Below, one piece after another: positions 10,083-18,763 of a stretch of DNA of 64,000 bases (positions within the stretch are counted from its first letter, which is position 1; every line of letters begins with the position of its first letter). The notes under the pieces were generated by a model. That model saw only the letters and a program-made list of their open reading frames with translations. It was not told where the DNA came from and ran no database searches. Source of the DNA: Acidobacteriota bacterium. GTDB lineage: Bacteria; Acidobacteriota; Terriglobia; Acidiferrales; UBA7541. The DNA is taken from assembly GCA_021324935.1 (NCBI GenBank), contig JAJPIE010000012.1:124001-188000 (forward strand), in the 5' to 3' direction. Both the position numbers and the translations under genes were made by a program.

Positions 10083-10511
10083 TCAGGCGGGTGTTCCCGT
10101 CACTTCCACGGAATTCAGACTTTCTCCATTCGGGCCGACACTGGAAATCACATAGTAATAGGTGCCGCTCGCCAGTCCGTCATCCGTGTAGCTGGTGGAA
10201 CCCGTGGAGACAATCAGCGCATACGGGCCGCCGCTGGTTCCGGAACGCTTCACGTTGTAGCTGATGGCTCCGCCGCTGGCATTCCAGCTCAGCGCCACCT
10301 GGCCTTTGCCGGGCTTTGCAGTAACGCCTACGGGGGCTGAAACGGGCGCGGGTGCCATGGCAGTCGGCGCAGCTCCGCCGGCCATGCCATCCTTGAAACT
10401 GCGGATGCCTTCGCCAAGCCCTTTCATCACTTCGGGAATTCGGCGGCCGCCAAAGAAAATCAGCACCACTGCCAAGACTATCAGCCAGTGAAAAATGCTA
10501 AACTCACCCAT
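10083..10511 (-). CDS. TatA/TatE-like protein fused to a fibronectin type III domain
   Basis: 142 residues. Residues 1-45 are a textbook TatA N-terminus: [20 protein letters not shown] membrane helix, [10 protein letters not shown] hinge, and amphipathic helix [18 protein letters not shown] short Ala/Pro linker (about 46-62) leads into a complete FnIII domain (about 63-142): [64 protein letters not shown]. TatA multimers form the twin-arginine translocation pore; the usual acidic, disordered tail is here replaced by a domain normally found on exported proteins. Gene order is selB then tatA-like, 94 bases apart on the same strand. No tatB or tatC in the window. Whether it is a working TatA is not known. 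Confidence 0.85.
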   Translation of the reverse strand: MGEFSIFHWLIVLAVVLIFFGGRRIPEVMKGLGEGIRSFKDGMAGGAAPTAMAPAPVSAPVGVTAKPGKGQVALSWNASGGAISYNVKRSGTSGGPYALIVSTGSTSYTDDGLASGTYYYVISSVGPNGESLNSVEVTGTPA

Positions 10512-10605
10512 GAACTACCTCCACCCCGTCCTTGGCGTCCCGGCTGCCGTGCCATCTCGCACGATGAGAATTCTGCGCAAGCCAGGACCTTTGTCCAGCA
10601 AACCT

Positions 10606-12516
10606 TTAAAGAATAACACGCTCGTCCCCTGCCCGGCGCGTCAACCTCTGCCGATCCAGGTACTCGAGGAGCGGAATTGCGTATTTCCGTGTAATCCCGG
10701 TTAGCTCTTTGAATGCGGGCACTCCGATCCTGTCGCCGTTTGTTTTCTTATACTGCGCCAACAGAGTGGCCAGTCTTTCGAGCGCATCGCGGTGAAAAAT
10801 GAGGTCTGAGGTCACGCGCACCAGCACCTTTTCCCGCAGCAGGATTTGCAGCAACTTCTCCGCCCGCAGCTTGTCTATTTTCAACTCAGTCAGGACCTCG
10901 TTCACGGAAGGGACCGCGAGCCCTGCTTTCCCAAACGCCTTCACAATCTGATCCTTCGCCCGCGTCTCTTCCGGTGTCAGTGTTATCTCCGCGCCGGTTT
11001 TCTTCACGAATTCGCCTAGCACCGCGAGCTTCTTCTGGTCAACCAGCATTTGCAATGCATCCGTGAATGCCTCGGGCCGCACACGGCGTCCCAGGGCCGC
11101 TTTCAACTCTTCGCGCGTTATCCCCTGAAGCAAGGGATTTTCCGTGTGGAAACGCTCCGCCCTGGCAAGCAATTGCTTCGCAATCTCGGAAAAGCGCGAT
11201 GCGCTCAAGAGCACCAACGGTTCATTCGAAACCACCCTAACGCTTTGTTGCTGAGACAACGCATTCGCCGCCGAGCGCAACTCCGCTTCCAGCCAACCCG
11301 TGCGGACGATTACCTCACCAGCCGTAATTCCCAGGATGTTTCGATCCACCATGGCCCGCAAGATGTCTTCGCGCGTGCCACCTTCGATCTTTTCCAGGAA
11401 TTGGGCCCGGCCTGCGTCCTTTGCCGTGAACCGCCTGGCCAGCGGGTCTAAAACCATTCCTCCTCCAATCGTCACCACCGGTGAAAACTGCCGGACGATA
11501 AAGCGATCGCCGCGCACCAGCACCGCTTCGTCCTGTAAACGAATCTGCGCCAGCGACGTTTCCCCTGGCAGTAGCTCATGCCTCCCCAAGAGAAATACTT
11601 CCCCAATGGTCTCGAGCGTTCCCGCATGGAAGTGCACCTGGCTGCGACTTTTCACGGTAGGCGCGGCGGGCAAAAGTTCCAGCTTCACGTCCAGCCGTCG
11701 CGTCGGGCGTAGACGGCCTTTTGCGGAGAGCACCATTCCGCGCCGGGTTGCGGCGTGCTCAATGCCCGCAAGATTCACCGCCGTCCGCTGCCCCGCTTCC
11801 GCGCGTTCCACGTTTTTTCCGCCCGTTTGCAACCCGCGCACGCGCAGAAGTTTTCCTTCAGGGAGCAACTCCACGTCGTCCCCTACCCTCACCTGTCCCG
11901 AGAAAAGAGTGCCGGTCACGACTGTGCCGAAGCCTTTGACGGCGAAAGACCGGTCAATCGGAAGCCGGAAATACCGCGACGTATCTTTGGCGCTCACTTC
12001 CTGCGCGGCGTTGCGCAGGGCGGCTTTCAATTCTGCAAGGCCCTCCTGCGTTTTCGCGCTCACCTCCACAATCGGCGCCGTCGCAAGGAATGTGCCTTTG
12101 ACGAAATCCTCGATTTCTAACCTGGCCAAGTCGCGCGTGTCGCGCTCCGCCAGATCGCACTTGGTCAGCGCAATCACGCCTCGCTTTACCCCCAGCAGGC
12201 GGCAGATATCGAAGTGCTCTCGAGTTTGCGGCTTGATCGCTTCGTCTGCCGCAACCACCAACAGCACCAGGTCGATCCCGGAAGCGCCCGCGAGCATGTT
12301 TTTCACAAAGCGCTCGTGGCCGGGGACATCGACGAATCCGTAGCGCACGCTGCCGTCCTCGAGAAAGGCGAATCCCAGGTCGATGGTAATCCCTCGCCGC
12401 TTCTCTTCTTCCAACCGGTCGGGGTGCGTGCCTGTAAGCGCCTCGATCAACGTGGATTTGCCGTGATCGATATGCCCGGCCGTGCCGACGATCACGCTCT
12501 TGTGTGTAGTGGTCAT
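10606..12516 (-). CDS. selB: Selenocysteine-specific translation elongation factor SelB
   Basis: 636 residues. The N-terminal GTPase has G1 [19 protein letters not shown], a Thr-containing switch ([11 protein letters not shown]), G3 DVPGHERFV and G4 ALTKCDLAE. Two beta-barrel domains follow to about residue 340 ([20 protein letters not shown]), and the last 250 or so residues are the winged-helix repeats that bind SECIS RNA ([20 protein letters not shown] and others). SelB delivers Sec-tRNA to UGA codons flanked by a SECIS element. No selA, selD, selC or selenoprotein gene was recognised nearby, so SelB is isolated from its partners. The TatA-FnIII gene follows on the same strand. Confidence 0.93.
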   Translation of the reverse strand: MTTTHKSVIVGTAGHIDHGKSTLIEALTGTHPDRLEEEKRRGITIDLGFAFLEDGSVRYGFVDVPGHERFVKNMLAGASGIDLVLLVVAADEAIKPQTREHFDICRLLGVKRGVIALTKCDLAERDTRDLARLEIEDFVKGTFLATAPIVEVSAKTQEGLAELKAALRNAAQEVSAKDTSRYFRLPIDRSFAVKGFGTVVTGTLFSGQVRVGDDVELLPEGKLLRVRGLQTGGKNVERAEAGQRTAVNLAGIEHAATRRGMVLSAKGRLRPTRRLDVKLELLPAAPTVKSRSQVHFHAGTLETIGEVFLLGRHELLPGETSLAQIRLQDEAVLVRGDRFIVRQFSPVVTIGGGMVLDPLARRFTAKDAGRAQFLEKIEGGTREDILRAMVDRNILGITAGEVIVRTGWLEAELRSAANALSQQQSVRVVSNEPLVLLSASRFSEIAKQLLARAERFHTENPLLQGITREELKAALGRRVRPEAFTDALQMLVDQKKLAVLGEFVKKTGAEITLTPEETRAKDQIVKAFGKAGLAVPSVNEVLTELKIDKLRAEKLLQILLREKVLVRVTSDLIFHRDALERLATLLAQYKKTNGDRIGVPAFKELTGITRKYAIPLLEYLDRQRLTRRAGDERVIL

Positions 12517-12690
12517 TCGTTTCAGGCAGGTGAAAGCTCGATGTTACGGGACATTCGGAGAAGCGGTCAAATTGGCCTTTGTTCCAGGCGCAGCCAACGC
12601 CGAGAATTAAGGTCCGTCGGGTTGTTCGTGTCTGAGGGACGACGGAACTCTGCTCCGGACGCGCGTTCTTGCAAAGGGAGTACTCCGTAC

Positions 12691-13815
12691 ATGGCTTACA
12701 CTTCGGATTTTCTGCAAAAGCTCCAAATCCAGCATCCGATTTTCCAGGCGCCGCTCGCTGGTGGCAGCGATACTCCGGAACTTGTGGCCGCCGTCGGCGA
12801 TGCCGGTGGACTTGGGTTCATCGGCGCCGCTTATCTTTCACCGGAAAAGATTGCGGAAGCTGGCGGTGCGGTTCGAGCAATAACTTCCAGACCGTTTGGA
12901 ATCAATCTTTTCGCCCCGACGCCCCCGCCTTCTGTGACATCCCTTGAATTGGCCAGGAAGCGACTGGAGCCCTACTTTTCCGAACTTGGTCTCCAATCTC
13001 CAACCACAGCTGCAATGCCGGCTTACGGCTTCTCCGAACAGCTCGCCGCAGCGCTGGAAACCGGCGCCGCCGTTTTCAGTTTTACCTTTGGCGTGATTCC
13101 CCCCGAAGCGGTCCGCGCCGTCAAAGCCAGGGGAATGCTCCTGGTCGGCACGGCAACTACCGTGGAAGAAGCGCTTGCGCTAGAAAAGGCCGGAGTGGAC
13201 GCAATAGTTACGCAGGGAAGCGAAGCAGGCGGGCATCGCGGCACTTTCACGGGAGACTTCGTCGCCGGCATGGTGGGTACGATCTCACTTGTACCTCAAG
13301 TCGTGGATGCCGTTCGTATCCCGGTGATTGCATCCGGCGGGATCATGGACGGTCGCGGCATTGCCGCAGCACTCGTCTTGGGCGCCGTCGCTGTGCAACT
13401 CGGGACCGCGTTTCTCACCTGCCGCGAATCGGGTACGCCGCAGGCTTACAAGGAGGCCATCCTGCATGCACGCGAGGATCAGACTCGCATCACGCTCGCG
13501 TTTTCCGGGCGGCCCGCCCGCGGCATCGTGAATCGCTTTATGACGGAAATGGAATCGGGTGAAGCCGCGAATGAGATTCCCGAATTCCCGTTGCAGAACG
13601 CTCTCACGCGACCTCTCCGCGCCGCTGCGGCAAAGCTAGGCCGGGCGGAGTTTCTTTCCCTTTGGGCAGGTCAGGGCATACGTATGGCCCGCTCTCAGTC
13701 CGTGGCCGAATTGATGCAGCGTCTTGTAAGGGAAACCGACGAGGCCGTCCGTAAATTGAAGATTGCCGCACTGCCAAAAACATCCGGGAACAAAGCAGGA
13801 AGCACGGCTTCGTGA
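12691..13815 (+). CDS. Nitronate monooxygenase / 2-nitropropane dioxygenase-family flavoenzyme
   Basis: 374 residues from ATG 12691, preceded by AAAGGGAG; the reading frame stays open upstream only as a shadow of selB. FMN-binding TIM-barrel motifs are FQAPLAGGSDTPELVAAV at the start, DAGGLGFIGAAYLSPE, GINLFAP, VDAIVTQGSEAGGHRGTF (carries the catalytic-type His), and VIASGGIMDGRGIAAALVLG for phosphate binding. The family oxidises alkyl nitronates such as propionate 3-nitronate; related FabK enoyl-ACP reductases share the fold, but the GSEAGGHRG loop favours the nitronate class. It is convergent with pyrF, 32 bases between stops. Confidence 0.85.
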   Translation: MAYTSDFLQKLQIQHPIFQAPLAGGSDTPELVAAVGDAGGLGFIGAAYLSPEKIAEAGGAVRAITSRPFGINLFAPTPPPSVTSLELARKRLEPYFSELGLQSPTTAAMPAYGFSEQLAAALETGAAVFSFTFGVIPPEAVRAVKARGMLLVGTATTVEEALALEKAGVDAIVTQGSEAGGHRGTFTGDFVAGMVGTISLVPQVVDAVRIPVIASGGIMDGRGIAAALVLGAVAVQLGTAFLTCRESGTPQAYKEAILHAREDQTRITLAFSGRPARGIVNRFMTEMESGEAANEIPEFPLQNALTRPLRAAAAKLGRAEFLSLWAGQGIRMARSQSVAELMQRLVRETDEAVRKLKIAALPKTSGNKAGSTAS

Positions 13816-13847
13816 CCTCTACAGAATTGACGAGCTCGGACAGGATT

Positions 13848-14585
13848 CTACTTCGCTGCGGCTATCTCGTCGACAATTTCCTGGGCCGCCGCTCGCGGGT
13901 CCGTGGCGGCTAGAATCGGCCTTCCCACAACGATAAAATCCGCTCCGGCTCGGATGGCCTCGCGCGGCGTCGCCGTCCTCGCCTGATCGTCCTTTTTCAA
14001 ATCAGCCGCCTTGGGTCTTACTCCGGGAGTCACAATCAAAAACTCGCTTCCACAGGCTTTGCGAATCGCCTTCGCTTCCTGAACAGAAGCCACTACACCA
14101 TCCACGCCGGCTTTCTGGGCAAGCTTCGCAAGTTTTACCACGCGCGAATTCGGCGGGCCGCTGATGCCAACTTCACGCACGGCCTGGCTATCCATGCTCG
14201 TGAGCAAGGTCACCGCAAGCAGCCGTGTGCGATCGGCCCCCATGGGCACTCCCGCACTCACAGCTTGTGCAGCCGCTCGCATCATCGCGGTGCCGCCCAG
14301 TGCATGTACGTTCACCAATTGCACGCCCGGCAGGGCCGCCGAAGCCAAGACGGCTCCCGCAACCGTGTTCGGAATGTCGTGGAATTTCAGGTCCAGGAAT
14401 ATGTCGGAGCTAAGCTTTGCAATTTGGCGCACAGCCTCGGGTCCGGCGGTGGTGAAGAGCTGGCTGCCGATCTTGAACATCCCTACCAGGTCGGCAACTT
14501 TCTCGGCAAATTTCAGAGCGGTGGAAAGGGAATCAAAATCGAGAGCTACAATTAGGCTGCTTCGCGGATGAGCGTCAAAGGTCAA
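13848..14585 (-). CDS. pyrF: Orotidine 5'-phosphate decarboxylase
   Basis: 245 residues. The catalytic DLKFHDIPNTV tetrad region (Asp-x-Lys-x-x-Asp) is near residue 66, with LIVALDF at the start of the barrel, MFKIGSQLFT, VNVHALGG, VSVAS-type VASVQEAKAIR and TPGVRPK for phosphate contacts. Makes UMP from OMP, the last step of pyrimidine synthesis. No ATG precedes the conserved LIVALDF; the start used is TTG at 14585, which lacks a good ribosome binding site, so the true start could lie a few codons downstream. It follows rlpA and pyrD on the same strand (24 bases after rlpA). Confidence 0.93.
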   Translation of the reverse strand: MTFDAHPRSSLIVALDFDSLSTALKFAEKVADLVGMFKIGSQLFTTAGPEAVRQIAKLSSDIFLDLKFHDIPNTVAGAVLASAALPGVQLVNVHALGGTAMMRAAAQAVSAGVPMGADRTRLLAVTLLTSMDSQAVREVGISGPPNSRVVKLAKLAQKAGVDGVVASVQEAKAIRKACGSEFLIVTPGVRPKAADLKKDDQARTATPREAIRAGADFIVVGRPILAATDPRAAAQEIVDEIAAAK

Positions 14586-14609
14586 AGTCGGGGACGTGCC
14601 CGAAATTCT

Positions 14610-15059
14610 TTAGTTCTGGCTTCCTTCGCCCCGGGACCGTTTGGGCGGCAGTTGCATGAGCTCCAGCCGCACCTGGCTGACACCCGAGTTGATCAGGCCA
14701 ATCTTCCGGGCTACGCGATAGGATACATCAATTTCGCGCCCTTCCTGATAGGGACCCCGGTCATTGATGCGCACAACTTCAAACTTCCCGTTTCGGGTGT
14801 TGACGATTCGCACCCAAGAACCAAAGGGGAGATTCGGGTGCGCGGCGGTCAGGGATTCGGCATTAAACCGCTCGCCGTTGGCGGTTTTGCGGCCGTTGAA
14901 CTCAGGCCCATACCAACTGGCATTGCCTACCCACACCTTGATTGGCTTCACCGGCTCGCTCTTCAAAGCCACAAGGGGGGCTTCCATACCGGGGGCAATT
15001 AAGAACATCAACGGCACCCAGCGAATCGCGGCCCATGCAATAAAGAGTGGTCGTCTCAT
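14610..15059 (-). CDS. rlpA: RlpA-like septal ring lytic transglycosylase (DPBB domain)
   Basis: 149 residues. N-terminal hydrophobic segment (LFIAWAAIRWVPLMFLIAPG) as export signal or anchor, then a double-psi beta-barrel: GNASWYGPEFNGRKTANGER, AAHPNLPFGSWVRIVNT, INDRGPYQEGREIDVSYRVA. The GRKTANGE and NDRGPY motifs are the RlpA signature. RlpA cleaves glycan strands stripped of peptides at division septa. Unlike enterobacterial RlpA there is no C-terminal SPOR domain, and no lipobox Cys is evident. It sits between pyrD and pyrF, an association probably of cotranscription and not function. Confidence 0.9.
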   Translation of the reverse strand: MRRPLFIAWAAIRWVPLMFLIAPGMEAPLVALKSEPVKPIKVWVGNASWYGPEFNGRKTANGERFNAESLTAAHPNLPFGSWVRIVNTRNGKFEVVRINDRGPYQEGREIDVSYRVARKIGLINSGVSQVRLELMQLPPKRSRGEGSQN

Positions 15060-15115
15060 AGTGTGTTCTTTTCACTACAAAAACTAAAAAAGTGTATCAA
15101 AAAAGCCGCATTATG

Positions 15116-16072
15116 TCAACCATTTCTTGCTCGGAATCTTACCATTAACTCACTGAAAGTAAACATCTTAGCATCAGAAAGTGCCATCGGCAGACCTTCT
15201 AGAATTCTCTCACTGGCCTTCGGGTCAGCAAAACTGGCCGTGCCGACCTGTACTGCCGTCGCCCCTACACACATGTAATCAAGCACATCTTCTGCCGTTT
15301 CGATCCCTCCCAAACCCAGAATCGGGATCTTCACGGCCTTGCTGACTTCCCAGACAAGCCTCAGTGTGATCGGTTTGATAGCTGGGCCTGACAGACCACC
15401 CGTAAGATTGCCTAAACGCGAACTTTGCGTCCGAAAGTCGACCGCCATGGCCGGAAAGGTGTTGGCCACCGTCAGCGCATCGGCTCCCGCCTCCTCGGCC
15501 GTGCGACCGATAAGCCCAATGTCTGTAACGAGCGGCATCAGTTTCACCCAAAGCGGCCTCTTTTGAGCGGCTTTTCGGGCTGACTGGACCACCTCGCGCA
15601 CTAGGTCAGGACTGCCACCAAACTGCATCCCACCCCTTTTTACGTTCGGGCAGGAAATATTTAGCTCGTAGGCCGATATCCCTTCCGCATCTTCGAGTTG
15701 CTGGATGACTTCGACATACTCCTCCAGGCAGTAACCGAAGACGTTCGCGATCACGTGGGTGTTGTATTTTCGCAACAGTGGAAGTTTGTCCTGGACGAAT
15801 GCCTCCACTCCCACGTTTTGCAGGCCCACAGCGTTGAGCATTCCCGAAGGGGTTTCGTAGAGTCTGGGGGGAGGTGCCCCCTCGATTGGATCTTTGGAAA
15901 TACCCTTGGTGACGAAACCGCCGAGGCGGTTCAAATCAAGCAGATCCGTGAACTCGAGGCCATACCCAAATGTTCCGCTGGCGGCAATGACGGGATTAGC
16001 AAGGCGCAGAGCGCCAACCCGCACACTGAGGTCAACGCGGTCTGGAGGATTCACCGGACCGGAGGATACCAC
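15116..16072 (-). CDS. pyrD: Dihydroorotate dehydrogenase, class 1B catalytic subunit
   Basis: 318 residues from GTG 16072; another GTG six codons in is possible. Class 1 features: NPVIAASGTFGYGLEF, GGFVTKGISKDP, LNAVGLQNVG, ELNISCPNVKRGG (catalytic Cys in NISCPNV), WVKLMPLVTDI, LTVANTFPAMAVD, GGLSGPAIKPITLR, LGLGGIETAEDVL and VGATAVQVGTA for FMN. Class 1B enzymes pair with the iron-sulfur flavoprotein PyrK, which is not in the window. Oxidises dihydroorotate to orotate. It lies upstream of rlpA and pyrF on the same strand. Confidence 0.93.
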   Translation of the reverse strand: MVSSGPVNPPDRVDLSVRVGALRLANPVIAASGTFGYGLEFTDLLDLNRLGGFVTKGISKDPIEGAPPPRLYETPSGMLNAVGLQNVGVEAFVQDKLPLLRKYNTHVIANVFGYCLEEYVEVIQQLEDAEGISAYELNISCPNVKRGGMQFGGSPDLVREVVQSARKAAQKRPLWVKLMPLVTDIGLIGRTAEEAGADALTVANTFPAMAVDFRTQSSRLGNLTGGLSGPAIKPITLRLVWEVSKAVKIPILGLGGIETAEDVLDYMCVGATAVQVGTASFADPKASERILEGLPMALSDAKMFTFSELMVRFRARNG

Positions 16073-16172
16073 GAACCCCTGGAGCTTGTTCTGTGATCCC
16101 TGTTGAGAACTGTGGATTTCATCGCCTACACTACGGGGCTCTTTCGGCCTCCAGTTCCGGCCCGTGGTTAAT

Positions 16173-17903
16173 TCATGGCTTCTTTGCTTCGTTCTTTAAT
16201 AACGCCTCGGAAAGCACTCTTCCGTCTCTAGTCGAAAGCGTCACTCCAGTGAGCGCAGCGAATGTCGGCGCAATATCCGCGGGCGTCACGGACTCAAAAT
16301 ATTCTCCGGGCTGAATCCCATATCCCATCAGGAAAATCGGCACGTGCTGGTCGTAGTAATACGGCGTGCCATGGCCAGTCCCGGTGTGCTCTTTTTTTCC
16401 ATTCTGGGAGCTGTCCATCAACCAATAGGGCCTCTGAAGGACAAACAGGTCGCCGCTGCGCCCCGGGAAATAGCTCAAGGCGGCAGCCCTGCGCGTCGGC
16501 GCGAGCGGCGTCGTGCCGTCGCTCAAATCTTCCGCGCGGTACACGGCCGCAATTCCGGGTGTGCCGGCGATCGTCTCCAGCACCACTTTCATCGCTGCCG
16601 GGTCCGCCTTCAGGCGCGAGTATATCCCTGGGGAAAAATAAACCTCGTTTCCGCTCATCCGCGCCACCACCGGCTTGGTATAGTTGAGCGGCTCCAGAGC
16701 CTTCTCTATCCGTTCCTGGAGCTCGGGTAAATTGACCACGCCAGTGTCCACCCCCGTTGTGGCCATATCCGCAGGAATGGGCGCCACGCCATGGTCGGCG
16801 CTTAGCGCCACGACGTATTTGCCCGCACCGACCTTTTTGTCCAAAAGCGAGAACAAATCCCCCAGGTCTTTGTCCAGCCGCACGAGAATGTCCTGAATTT
16901 CCCAACTGCGCGGCCCAAACGCATGCCCCACGTGGTCAAGCGTGGAGTAGCTCACGGCCAAAAAGTCAGTTCCTTTCTCGTTTCCCAATCTCAGCTCATC
17001 AACGGCCGATTCCGCCAATTTTGTCAGATATTCATCCTCGAACGGGCTCATGGCCCACTGCTCGAAGTATGCTGCATCCGGTGCCGCGCTGCCTTCCTTG
17101 CCTCGCAGCGGATGCGGAAATGTCCCAGTCCATCCCTCGGGAATCCTGGCACCAACGGCGGGTTCGTCATAGAGGTAGACCTTTGGAGAAAGAGAGAGTG
17201 ACCAAGTCTTTCCGTAATCCTTCGTGATCGGATTTTGTTCCGCGAACTGTTCGATAAACGGCGCGGTTCCGAACGCGGGAGAAGTCACAAGCGCCCCGGA
17301 TGGGTCCAGCCACATCACGGCGTCCGCTTTGTGGCCCGCCATCGTGATTGCGGCGCGCGCCTTCGCCGAGAAACTCACGACTCGCGTGGCTCCTCCCGCC
17401 TGAAACTTCAACTCTTCGGCAAACGACGGAATCCGCATCCTCCACGCTGAATCGCCTCCTTTCGTGCTGCCTGCGGCGTACGCGGTGTTCTTGACGTTGG
17501 GGTCCGCCGTGCATGTTGTCATCTTCTCCTGATCCCGGTCCCACCAGGCGTTCGCCACCATGCCGTGATCTGCAGGAAAGGAACCAGTTGAAATTGTGGC
17601 GTGCCCCACACAGGTTTCGGTCGCCGCATACGGATAAGCCGCCGCACGGAACCAAGCTCCTTGCGTCAAAAGCCGCTTGAGGCCGCCCGTCCATTCGCCT
17701 TGAAATTTGTCCACGTAATCGCCCCGCATCTGGTCCACTACGATCAGCACGACCAGCTTTGGCCGCGCTGGCTTCTCCGCTTTCTTGACTGCGGCAGTTT
17801 TCGCCGTCTGCCCGTTGGCGACGCCCGCCAGCGGTGTCGCCACCGCGAAAACCCATGCCAGCGCGCCAAGCGAACGCAAAGTCGAGCCATTCCTTCGCCG
17901 CAT
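16173..17903 (-). CDS. Exported alkaline phosphatase-superfamily enzyme, PafA-like
   Basis: 576 residues from ATG 17903, picked because AAGGGAG sits about 8 bases upstream and a signal peptide follows (LRSLGALAWVFAVATPLAG). Alkaline phosphatase fold: VLIVVDQMRGDY (first metal Asp), YPYAATETCVGHATISTG with the Thr nucleophile typical of PafA-type enzymes, SYSTLDHVGHAFGP (metal Asp/His) and LSADHGVAPIP (metal Asp-His), then GHGTPYYYDQHVPIF near the C-terminus. Likely a periplasmic phosphomonoesterase or phosphodiesterase. It lies upstream of pyrD on the same strand with 100 bases between, and is divergent from pyrR. Confidence 0.88.
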   Translation of the reverse strand: MRRRNGSTLRSLGALAWVFAVATPLAGVANGQTAKTAAVKKAEKPARPKLVVLIVVDQMRGDYVDKFQGEWTGGLKRLLTQGAWFRAAAYPYAATETCVGHATISTGSFPADHGMVANAWWDRDQEKMTTCTADPNVKNTAYAAGSTKGGDSAWRMRIPSFAEELKFQAGGATRVVSFSAKARAAITMAGHKADAVMWLDPSGALVTSPAFGTAPFIEQFAEQNPITKDYGKTWSLSLSPKVYLYDEPAVGARIPEGWTGTFPHPLRGKEGSAAPDAAYFEQWAMSPFEDEYLTKLAESAVDELRLGNEKGTDFLAVSYSTLDHVGHAFGPRSWEIQDILVRLDKDLGDLFSLLDKKVGAGKYVVALSADHGVAPIPADMATTGVDTGVVNLPELQERIEKALEPLNYTKPVVARMSGNEVYFSPGIYSRLKADPAAMKVVLETIAGTPGIAAVYRAEDLSDGTTPLAPTRRAAALSYFPGRSGDLFVLQRPYWLMDSSQNGKKEHTGTGHGTPYYYDQHVPIFLMGYGIQPGEYFESVTPADIAPTFAALTGVTLSTRDGRVLSEALLKNEAKKP

Positions 17904-18027
17904 AACCATCTCTCCCTTGAAAAGTCTGCCGGAGTCTAGCACGCTCACTCGCCGGTGATGGTAAAACGTCTTTCAGGTTCGGCGCGGTACTTTTTCTATT
18001 CCCGAGTTGTGCTAGCATTACGCGGAC

Positions 18028-18576
18028 ATGCGAATCGTCGAAAAATCACAACTGATGTCCGCGGCCGAAATTGACCGCACGCTCCAGCGCCTGGCCCACC
18101 AGATTGTCGAAAAGAGCGGCGGCACCAAGAGCCTGGCCCTCATCGGCATCCGTCGCCGCGGCGTCCCCTTGGCCCAGCGCATTGCCCGTGCCATGCGCGG
18201 CATCGACGGAGTAGAGGTTCCGGTCGGCACGCTGGACATCACGCTTTACCGGGATGACCTTTCCAAAGTCGCCCCGCAGGCTGTCCTGCAATCCTCGGAT
18301 ATTTCCTTTGGCGTCGACAGCATGGATCTCGTGCTCGTGGACGACGTCCTCTACACCGGCCGCACCATTCGCGCCGCCATGAACGGTCTATTTGATCTCG
18401 GCCGGCCGAAGCGTGTTTCGCTCTGCGTGCTGATCGATCGCGGTCACCGCGAGATGCCCATCGAGGCGCAGTTCGTGGGCCGCACCATACAAACCAGTGA
18501 CACGGAGATCATCGAGGTCCGATTGGCGGAAATCGACCATGAGGAGCGCGTCGTCCTCGTTGACCGCGTGGATTGA
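18028..18576 (+). CDS. pyrR: Bifunctional pyrimidine operon regulator / uracil phosphoribosyltransferase PyrR
   Basis: 182 residues, standard PyrR length. The PRPP-binding motif DLVLVDDVLYTGRTIRAAMN is at about residues 92-111, preceded by ALIGIRRRGVPLAQRIA and TLDITLYRDDL. In other bacteria PyrR binds pyr mRNA with UMP to promote attenuation and has uracil phosphoribosyltransferase activity. It heads the plus-strand pyrB-pyrC genes. I could not find a convincing PyrR-binding anti-antiterminator in its own leader or before pyrB, so the regulatory mode is open. Confidence 0.95.
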   Translation: MRIVEKSQLMSAAEIDRTLQRLAHQIVEKSGGTKSLALIGIRRRGVPLAQRIARAMRGIDGVEVPVGTLDITLYRDDLSKVAPQAVLQSSDISFGVDSMDLVLVDDVLYTGRTIRAAMNGLFDLGRPKRVSLCVLIDRGHREMPIEAQFVGRTIQTSDTEIIEVRLAEIDHEERVVLVDRVD

Positions 18577-18763
18577 GCTTGCTGGCATCGCCAGCATCCC
18601 GTAGCCAGCCGGATCCTCAATCCATTCCTTTCTTTGAATCCCGCTCGCTGGTCTCTCTTCGCCTTTGTCCTAATCGATATCCACTATTTGCGTACCCCAC
18701 CGCATCGCGTAAAATGGTGTCCCAGACGAGGCGCGCTTCCTCGCGTGCCATCGAGTGTAAATT
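18577..18763 (+). promoter_or_regulatory. pyrR-pyrB spacer with short inverted repeat
   Basis: This 187-base spacer starts with an inverted repeat GCTGGC-ATC-GCCAGC just after the pyrR stop and carries a third copy of GCCAGC about 10 bases further on, so two alternative pairings are possible. There is no U-tract. The match near 18720 to the PyrR-binding consensus is poor. Suggestive of RNA-level control but unproven. Confidence 0.3.

Noticed and set aside
12214..12690. N-terminal extension of the nitronate monooxygenase frame
   Set aside because: The extra 159 codons lie antisense to selB and have no domain pattern; ATG 12691 has a purine-rich ribosome binding site and begins the conserved domain.
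18715..18735. Near match to the PyrR-binding loop in the pyrB leader
   Set aside because: TCCCAGACGAGG has an extra base compared with the consensus and no surrounding stem or terminator pair.
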